From contig SRSI01000069.1 in NCBI GenBank assembly GCA_005656395.1, positions 310,001-374,000 on the forward strand: a stretch of 64,000 nucleotides of DNA, written 5' to 3'. The notes beneath the pieces are model-generated. The model was not told the origin of the DNA and did not search any database. It saw nothing but the letters and a program-made list of their open reading frames with translations. The translations under genes were made by a program, and so were the position numbers. How positions within the stretch are numbered: position 1 is the stretch's first letter; each line of letters begins with the position of its first letter. Source of the stretch: Strongyloides papillosus. Lineage: Eukaryota; Nematoda; Chromadorea; Rhabditida; Strongyloididae. This document shows positions 55,515-64,000 of this stretch, piece after piece.

Positions 55515-55719
55515 GTTATAAATTACTAAACAATTTCAACGTAAATTTATTTGTAAATTATAAAACTAAAAAATATACAATAAAACATTATAAAAAAGGA
55601 GCCACTTACCCCAACTCCACTTGGGTTTATTATGACTATTTTATTGAAACAATCTTATTTATATAGTTTTAATTTTGATTACATTTAAGTTTGATACATT
55701 ACGCGTGTAATGTATAACA
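55514..55719 (-). repeat. 5' LTR (206 bp) of the 50-kb element
   Basis: Its last base on the minus strand (55514) is the A of the polyprotein ATG. The LTR contains the palindromic string ACATTACGCGTGTAATGT near its outer end (minus-strand start). Confidence 0.95.
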
Positions 55720-58700
55720 GGGAACATATTGTATTTTTACTGTGTGTCTACGGAAGATATAATTTTAGTTTATAAGGCCTGAGATAATCTCAAAATTATC
55801 ATTTAATTTTTAGAGATAGCGAAGCGATATTTTCTTACTACATTATATCATTTTTTAGATAATTTAGATGTACGACAGAGCATCTTCAAGTCTGTTGCTA
55901 ATAAAATTATTAAAATCGTTTGTATCATCCATTCTTTTAACCCTTAACAGGTGGCCACGATGTGGAAATTATAATGGTTGTATCTTTATAGGATGTACTC
56001 TAGTTAATAAATTAATGTTTAAATTTTTACTACTCTATAAGATAATATCTTGAAGAAGTAATTGTTATACAAATATTAAATAAGAAAAAAAATTTATTTT
56101 CATTTACTCCACTTTTATCACCATTGAAATTTTTTAAACACCATGGAGGTTATCTAATTTTGTAATTACATAAATGTAATCTTTTAATTTAGTGAATTTA
56201 TTTGCTAAGTAGAATTTAATTAATATCAAAAAAACGGTATAAAAGTAGAAGTAAGAAGTAAAGAATATAAAATTAAAAGAAAACAGTTGGAGAATATAAG
56301 CTAGATTATTAGATAATTCTATGATTGACGTCATTAATAAATTTCTTTAAATATGAAAGATATGAAAAGAAATTTAACACTTTTTAAATGTTTTAAAGTA
56401 TTGTTGATTTAAAGAAAAATTGCTTAAACTATATTTACTTATTTTTTTAAAAAAAAATTCATTTGAGTGAGATTCTATAAAGCTTTAATGTAATAATAGA
56501 AAATTTGAATATAACATTTTCAAAATCATAAAGTAATAATATGTCAAAATTTTTATTTATATTTACATGCACAATATTTCACTGAGTGTAGTCTGGTCAA
56601 AGATTAGTTTGTGGAATGAAATCATCTTTGTAAAATATTAAATTTATTGAAAAAACTTTTTTTATCAATCGTTGTTCCATTGCGGAATAAGATATGACTA
56701 ATGAAGGTATATCCCCTATTTTACTACTTTCTAAAGAATTTTTGAAACTTAATATCAAAAAAATTGACAGAAAACTGTTTATAATATCATAATGGTTTCC
56801 ACATTTTTCTACACATCAAAAAAATAAAAGATTCACTACAGAAGTCAAAAATGAAGGACCTCACAATAAAATGTTTTCGTGTAAGAAATAACTATCCAAA
56901 GGCGTAATTCTTATTTAAATGTGAAAAACTTATTTATTCATGAAAAATGAATTTCACTCTATGTGTAGCAAGTTTTTATCACTACAAAAAAAAATTCGAT
57001 GTTCTCAACATATATTTTTAATTTGTAAAAAATTCGAGAAAATTGGAAGGTTATTTCGAGATGATGGATCTTAGCGATGTTGATTGGATTAAGATAAATG
57101 TACTTAGAGGTATGTATACATTTGAAATTCTTAATTATTATTTTAAGTCCGGAACCTTAGTATGTCGTTTAAAATTAGCAATCCGAGAAAGTCCTATTTT
57201 TCAAATTTTCTTGAAATTTTTCAAAAAATTAAACATGCCCTTCATTTAGAGTCAGATAAATTACGATTTTGTCGTTAGAAAATTTCAGGAGAATATACAT
57301 TACTAATAATTTAAAATTTATTAATGTTAACAATTTTGAAATGCGAATACATCCACGTTGTCAATGAAGCAATGAAAAATTAATAAATATTAGATAATAA
57401 AGTACTTACATTAATGAAAACAATTTCAAAATATGACAATTTCGATAATGAGATTAAAAAACTATCGAAAGGAAGCAAGATTAGTATGGTGGTAGAAATA
57501 ATTTAAATAAAAATTATTGAATTGATTTTTCACTTTAGATATGATGTCAATTTAATTAAAAAGTTTATTAGAAATTTTTTTGATGAGAATTATGAAATAT
57601 TGGATAGTGTTGAATTTCTAGGACTTTAAAAAGTTTCTATTACAAAAAAAATGTGATAAGTATCGGTCACAGATGTATATTCATGTACATTATTATAAAT
57701 TTCCTTAATTGTGGGAGAAAATTGGTACTTCTATTGATGAATAATTGCTTTACTATAATACAATTATATTGTTATGAATATATTTGTTAAATAAAAAAAC
57801 TTTAACTTTATGTGATCTTTGGTAAATAATAGGACAAATAAAGAAAAAATAATATATAGAATAGGTAAAATATTTAGATTAAACTGTTATTGTAGCAAAA
57901 TGAACATAAAGTACAATAAATTTGATAAAAACATTCAAAAAAGTAAATATACTATTTAAAGTAAGTATATTAGATATTTGTTATTCTTTAAAAAGTATAT
58001 TATAATGTTTATCAAAATTTTTTTTTGAATTCCCTTGATTATTTTTATAATAAGTTGTGTAAAAAAATCTTGAGATCAATATTTTGATTTAACAAAATCA
58101 AAGAATGGTGATTCTTTTTCCAGTATCTCTAATGACAGAAAAGAATACATTTTTTGATGAAATATTATTATACATTGTTTTAAAAAATACTCCTTATTGT
58201 AATATTCTTATCAATGTCTAAATTCGATTTTTAAAGATAGTCTTGATATACAATGTAGAAGAGAATCTAGCTGTTAAGACAAGCATAATATCATTAATAA
58301 AATAATCGGTAGAAAAAGATTCTTAGTTAGAGATGGCAAATGTTTTTTAAAAGAAATTTTGAGTGATTCATATAGATTATTCTTAAAAAATAGAAAAACC
58401 TTGAAATTTTGAAAAGGTAGGCAGTAAGTCGTCTATATAAATTAAAAGTTCATAAGACATTTTAAATGAAATAGGTTTCAACAGAGCATTTCTTTTGATC
58501 AAAGATGAATCATTAGGATGTTTAGTGTATAATTAAAGATTTCATAAGAACGAATTTCAATTTTTTTCTTTATCCAGATTGCTGGAAAATTATAATTGAA
58601 TTAGTTATCCGTGACATCCTGTTTATTCTTAATAATAATTTATATAAAACAACTACATCTTTGAACCCTTTTTATCAAAATTACTCTATGTAAAATTTAT

Positions 58701-60520
58701 ATTAAAAATATCTGTAATAAATTTAATTATATAAAATGTGCATTCTTGGATAATATATTGTAATGGAAATTTTTCTTGTATCGATTCTTCAAGTAGTCTT
58801 TAAGGATGCTTCGATTATAGAATTAACTAGAGTTAGAATACTTTTTCGAATCATTTTTAAATATAAAAAACTTCAAGGTGAGCCTTTTATATTACAAATA
58901 TTAAAAAATATATATTAAATGTGAAAATTTACAATGAAGAAATTTATTTTATCAATACAAATATTAAATTTACTTTTTTTATATTCGGAGAACATTTTTG
59001 AATCATTTCATACAAAAATTGACAGAGAATTTTCTTGAAAAATGCAAAAAAAAACAGTTGATAGACTATAAAATTATTCGAAAAATATTTCTTCTAATTT
59101 GTGGAAATATTTTTTCTTGAATTTCGTGTGGAATAAGCTTTAAAATTCCTTAGTTTAAAAAGTATACTAAACATTATTTCTTTATTTTACAGGAAAAAAA
59201 TGGGATATATATTTTCCTTGAATTATTTTTACTAAAATTTTGGAATTTCCTGTAGTATTTTTCCCGTCAGCAAAAATTCGGAAAATATTTATGTGTGTTA
59301 TTGAAACAGAAAATGCTATTTAGACAATCTTTCGGGCAGTCTCTATAGATGGTTCAATTTTAGAATCTAACTACAGTTGAATTACTTTTTAGAATCTATT
59401 GAAACTAAGAAGAATCATGTGAAACTCCTATTCTATAAAGAATACTTTTTTCAGATGCCATTTACAATAGAAATATTTTTTGGAATAACTTCCAAATGAA
59501 TAAATCCTTATAAAACACTTTTATTATATTGAGAACATCCTAATAAATCATGCTTCACATCAGAAATGATTTGTTGAAGTTTACTTTATCTGAAAATTCT
59601 AAATTAGAATATTAATTCATATTGACAAACTTCGTGACTACCTTTTTGAAATTTTAAAAATTCTTTGTTTAAAATGTACAATCTCAATGAACCATCCAAT
59701 TTTTTAAAAATACCGTTTACTGTTTCTTATCAGTAACTTTTTATATATATTTTTTAAGTACTTGTTTATGTATGTATGAAACAAAAATTGCATTTTAAAC
59801 GTTCTCTAACCTTCTAGATTTCAGGATCTGACTCTGAAATTTAGCATGTAGTTATGTAAACAATACCGAAATTTAAAAAATTCTTACTTTTAAAAAATAA
59901 GGAAAATTAAAGTCAACTGTTAAAAATTGCATTTTTTGCATTAATGATCAAACAACAGTTTTATAAAACATTTTACATACATAGGCATACATTTTGTATA
60001 CGTGTGTCGTTATTATGTGTTAAATAATTAAATCACTATAAAGAAAAAATTTTTTTGTCTTTTTTAGCATTTAAAAAAGAGTTTTATGGCAACATTGCTG
60101 TGAATAAATTAGACTTAAGATGGAATTCATTATTCTTGAATTCTAAAGCCTGAGATATTAACTTTCACTATTATTAACGAATACTTTAAGGGTTAGAACT
60201 CATTAAAAAAGATATTTTTAATAAATAATTTTGAATACTTTTTCACTAGTTCCTTTACATGAATAAAATGCAAAAAAATTTATTAATATTGCACAAATTG
60301 TTGCATATAGGTTAATAAATGGTTTTTTTATCTATAAGCTGTTAGTAAAAAATAATTTAACAGCATAAGATAGCATCTTAAAGTAGTTTACAAAAAATTC
60401 TAAAAACAATTAAATTCTCATATATTTATAACAATAAAAAAATGATAATAATTTAATATATGCATATTTATATTATATGTATGTTATACAACAAATAGAT
60501 ATTTGATTAAATTCATTATT
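55720..60520. other. Long AT-rich region without convincing genes
   Basis: Both strands are closed by frequent stops. Weak similarities recur among 58240-58300, 58780-58860 and 59320-59400 (TAGTCTTTAAGGATG, TTCGATTATAGAATTAACTA, TTCAATTTTAGAATCTAACT), suggesting an old diverged repeat. A short frame near 57061-57249 (MMDLSDVDWIKINVLRG) precedes a GTATGT donor-like site but has no further support. Confidence 0.6.
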
Positions 60521-60522
60521 TA

Positions 60523-61042
60523 CAGACTTGGGCATTTATTTATTATCAATGATAATTGTGATCAGTAACCCATTCATCTGTGATAAAACTTATCAATGGT
60601 AAATTCGTTTTTTCAACAATAAATGATGAGAGAAAAAAGTGATGTAGTATCATGGAGGATAGTAATACAGAAGTTATCTTAACTTACATTTTTCTGTATT
60701 AAGATTTGTGAAAAAACTTTTTATTTACCAATTAATCAAAACATTTTAAATATTCTACAATTAAAAATAAAGTTTTTTTTTTCACAAATTATTAATAAAT
60801 TTCTTATTAAATCTTAATATGAAAATATCAAAGTTAAAGTAATTCTTACATTACTATCTGTCACAATAAAGCATTACATTTTTTATTATCATTCATTGTT
60901 GAAAAACAAATTTATCACTGGTCAGGTAGTATGTTCCAAATGATCAATGAATTTTGTCAAAATTTTATCACTGATAAGTTTTATCAGAGATAAATATATC
61001 ACTGATCACATTATCATTGATAATAGATAAATGCACATGTCC
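60523..61042. mobile_element. Long-inverted-repeat MITE (about 520 bp)
   Basis: The outer parts are mutually complementary: GGCATTTATTTATTATCAAT at 60531, and the complement of a GCATTTATCTATTATCAAT version at about 61034-61016. They are followed by TGATCAGT, TGATAAAACTTATCA and TTCAACAAT(A/G)AATGATgA blocks in both arms. TA lies next to each end (60521-60522, 61043-61044). The arms meet near 60770 with little loop. No frame is present. Confidence 0.7.
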
Positions 61043-63229
61043 TATCATTTACAATAAACTAATTAGCATTTTTCGACCATTATTTTATTTCTAAAATGAA
61101 TTTCTTGAAACTTGATGCATATATACCTGATTAAGAAGGCTGCATCAAATTTCTTACAGAACATAAGCTTTTATCAAAGCCAAAAATATATGTAAATAGA
61201 CATGAAATGAAGCTGGTAATAAGAAATTAAGTACCTTAACGTTGCTACGTTGAAGATTGTAGAAAAGATAGTAAAATAAAAGTAGGAACATCTTTTGAAG
61301 GTTTCAGAATACCTTATAAAACGATAGTTCTCTTTATCTACTATTGGTTTCTTGAAACAACTTCCGTGAAATTTTGCAAGGTAAAACTAGAAATAAACCA
61401 CAATACAATCATGGACTGATTGTACTATCTTAAAGAGACGTGCTTTTATAAGAAGCAGTGCTGCCAAACTAAAATATAAAAGAGTAGATTTACAATAAAG
61501 GTAAATGAGACGCTATTTGTAAGAAGAAAGAATCACTACCTGATAGTGAAAGAGCAACAGTGGTGTTTTGGTGGAATCTGCGTAAAGACCAAAGAGTGCT
61601 TTGTAGAGCTGGTAAAAGACAGAAGTTTTTCAACTTTAATCGAGGTGTTGAAAAGAATAATAACAAGTATATTCTTATCATCTAGAATATGTGGATGATA
61701 TACTCAAAAGTAAATATATCTAGATATTATTATTTACAAATAAATTGAACATTTAATTTTGTCGATCTAAACACAAATGGTTATATTCAAAACATTGAAA
61801 AAGCGTGCAGGCTAGTAAAAGGTATAAATAAGAAGTAAAGTTGGGATCATAGAATCATATTAGTAAGATACATATTTGAATATACGTAGCTCAAAACAAA
61901 CGAGATAAATGCTTCTAAAATAATTTTAGTGGATATAAAAATACTCTAATTTCACCTCGTATATTGGAAAATAATAAATTAACATTATAATAATTATTAC
62001 ACTAGTCATTATATTTTTGTGATGCAACTAAGGGAAGGTACAATTTTTAAAGAAAATTAAATATTAATTTGAGAGACTTAAAAATATCAAATTTAGTAAG
62101 AGAAAAGATTCATTTTTGATTTATTAATTCAGCTATTTACATAGTATAAACATCTGTCATTATAAAGTTTATAGGCAATTAATATTTTACCATGAAAGTG
62201 TATGAAAAAAAATTTGATTTTTATATTATCACTTCATCTCTTATAAAAGTAGCGTCGTCTTTGGTATATAAATACTATTGAAAGCTAGAAAAAAATCTTT
62301 ACATATTAGATAACAATTGTACGATATTTCTAACAATATTACACACATTTACAATGAAAGCATTTTTACCTCTAACAAACTGTAATTAACATATAAATTG
62401 AACAAAACAATTATTACAATTATAATTTAATTTAGAAAACAGATATTTAAATTACAGAGAGGGCACTACTTTTATATCAAGCAAAATGATGATATAAGAT
62501 TCAGAATTCATTTCCATGCTTTTTCGTGAGGTAAATTTGAATATGATCATAAAGTATATTGAATTTCTCAAAAATTTGAATTTTTAATTCGGTTATTTAT
62601 GTAAAGTAAATATATAAGATTGCATAGTATATATAATTATTAATTTGCTTTTATTTAATAAAGTATTTACTTATTTAAGTTATTTAAACTTTCAAATTTG
62701 CTTAACAATAAAACAATAGATTAAAAAATATATATTAGGAAATAAGCATTATGGTTTTTTTTATAAAAAGTCATTTTTAATGTACTAATTTTGTGCCTTT
62801 ATATACATTTTTAAATATGAATTTAAAAAATACCAAAAACTTTAATTAAAAATCGTTACAAAATATTTGAAAAAATTTAATAATTATTCACTTAAAATCC
62901 ATAACTTTTCTTTTTCAATAAAATGAAGAAAAACTCTGATTTACTTTACTAAAAGTATATTTTATAAAGATACATAAAATATTTTATTAATAATGAAAGT
63001 ACAAACTGTTTTGTTTTATAGACATTTAATTAAAGTAAATTTTGAAATTTGCAACTATGATCAGTTTTCACATTAGTATAATGTTATTTTAGGCCAAACA
63101 TTTGTAATGTTTTTGATTATAGCAACAGATCAATAGAAACATATTTAAATTACCGAAATATGATTTTTTTTTGAATTTTTCTACAAGAAATGTAAATAAT
63201 GGTGAAAATATGAGCAAATTTTTTTTAAT
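61043..63229. other. AT-rich region without convincing genes
   Basis: No recognisable gene or RNA is present. The stretch 61440-61660 is slightly less AT-rich and contains a minus-strand frame of 63 codons without supporting features. Confidence 0.55.
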
Positions 63230-63600
63230 ATGATAATGATCATCAGTGATCTACACATTATAAAGATATATTAAAATTTTTTAATTGTTTTTTATCACTG
63301 ATAGTGTTTTTCCAAGCAAATTTACCAGCGATTATTTCAATCATCAATCATGTAGCAAGAGCTTTTTTATCATTGAAACAGACGAAGGCATTATTATTTT
63401 TTAAATGATAATTTGTAAAAACAATCGTTTAAAACACGGTATCTGATTAGTGATACGATCATCTTAAACAATAGTTGATGGTAAGAAAGGTGATGTTTAT
63501 TGTGACAGACACTAATGTAAAAGTTATTCTAACTTTGAAATTTTTGAATAAAGATTTTAAAAAAAAGTTATCGGTAATTTTTAAATAAAGTTTAGTTTTT
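63230..63600. repeat. Diverged relative of the 60.5-61.0 kb inverted-repeat element
   Basis: ATGATCATCAGTGATC, TTATCACTGATAGTGTTTTT and TATTGTGACAGACACTAATG then TAAAAGTTATTCTAACTTTG echo the arms of the 60.5-kb element (ATTGTGACAGATAGTAATG, TAAGAATTACTTTAACTTTG on its minus strand). The ends are not clear. From 63601 to 64000 nothing further is seen. Confidence 0.55.
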
Positions 63601-64000
63601 ACTTAAAAGTTTATACAACAGATTTATAAATGCATGTCTATGTTTGATTTTTAAAGATGTCATTCTTTTAGTTTTAAAGAAAAATTACAATTGATCATGG
63701 TGAAAATATTATTAAAATTGAAAAAGAAAAAAGTTTGTTTTTTTATGAAAAAACTAGCTTAAAAAATTTTTGTATATTTTTAAGATGTAAGGATAAAAAC
63801 TTACAAATAGATGAAAAAAAAGAAATTTAATAAGTTTTTTAGAATATCTAAAAGTACATTTTTTTGCAGAACAAAACTTCCGATTTTAGAGCTATTTTAA
63901 GATGTTTTTTATAAATAGACGACCATAGTAATATTGATGTAAAGATAGAACTAGTTAATCCATCAATCAAATTAAAAGAATATTTAATGCTGTGTGTAAA

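Larger units (their letters stand above)
50399..55719 (-). mobile_element. Intact Ty3/gypsy-like LTR retrotransposon with a C-terminal RNase H (5321 bp)
   Basis: LTRs of 205 and 206 bp (TGTTATA...TATAACA) differ by one A in a homopolymer. GGGAA precedes 50399 and follows 55719 as a 5-bp target duplication. A single 1624-codon frame lies on the minus strand. The primer site equals that of the 16.5-kb element. A recent insertion is indicated. Confidence 0.95.

Noticed and set aside
57043..57249. Possible small gene (MMDLSDVDWIKINVLRG...)
   Set aside because: It is only a short frame in A/T-rich DNA. A donor-like GTATGT lies inside it, but no partner exon, signal or family could be found.
61490..61681. 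Minus-strand 63-codon frame in a slightly less AT-rich patch
   Set aside because: It has no domain, no splice context and no upstream elements. Chance is likely.

Overview
The window looks like nuclear DNA of a nematode, most likely a very AT-rich clade IV form such as Strongyloides or a relative. The evidence is the composition (long A/T runs), very short GT-AG introns (39, 41, 45, 48 and 52 bp in the genes rebuilt here), an astacin-EGF-CUB metalloprotease, a nematode-type serpentine chemoreceptor and a probable trans-splice acceptor. The species assignment is inference. I saw no tRNA, rRNA or CRISPR.

Most of the window is mobile DNA. From left to right: a minus-strand Ty1/copia element with its 5' LTR and an initiator-tRNA-type primer site (1-2959, cut by the window edge); a FLYWCH/MULE remnant (3609-4417); a decayed Ty3/gypsy-like element (4617-9826) with a foldback-type element nested between gag and pol; an astacin pseudogene whose N-terminus is made of transposon sequence (10723-11790); a broken transposon-derived gene (12825-14010); an apparently intact Ty3/gypsy element with matching LTRs and a GTTTA target duplication (16521-20712); a full-length but mutated Helitron with both ends visible (20955-27638); a palindromic mariner derivative (32589-33506); a Tigger/pogo deletion derivative (39766-40532); and an intact minus-strand Ty3/gypsy-like element with a GGGAA target duplication (50399-55719). 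The last carries an RNase H domain after integrase, while its usual RNase H has lost most catalytic residues. I rate it the most unusual object here.

Five host genes lie between the elements: a small secreted Cys-containing protein (31252-31677), a 300-residue protein of unknown function (34297-35244), a three-exon 7TM chemoreceptor (37433-38524), a secreted or membrane-anchored protein with six tandem two-cysteine repeats (42720-46842), and a two-exon nicotinamidase (48834-49568). The repeat-protein gene is split by a 1292-bp hAT-like insertion with a perfect 8-bp target duplication. Splice-like sites at its edges would let it be removed as an in-frame intron. A truncated paralogue of this gene, reduced to its upstream region and signal peptide, lies at 47445-48342.

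From 55720 to the end I find no convincing gene, only AT-rich DNA with inverted-repeat elements near 60.5-61.0 kb and 63.2-63.6 kb. Inverted arms of one repeat family (29.2-30.3 and 35.8-36.7 kb) bracket two of the host genes, and two Helitron-type ends in the same orientation (28.48 and 37.31 kb) bracket the same stretch.
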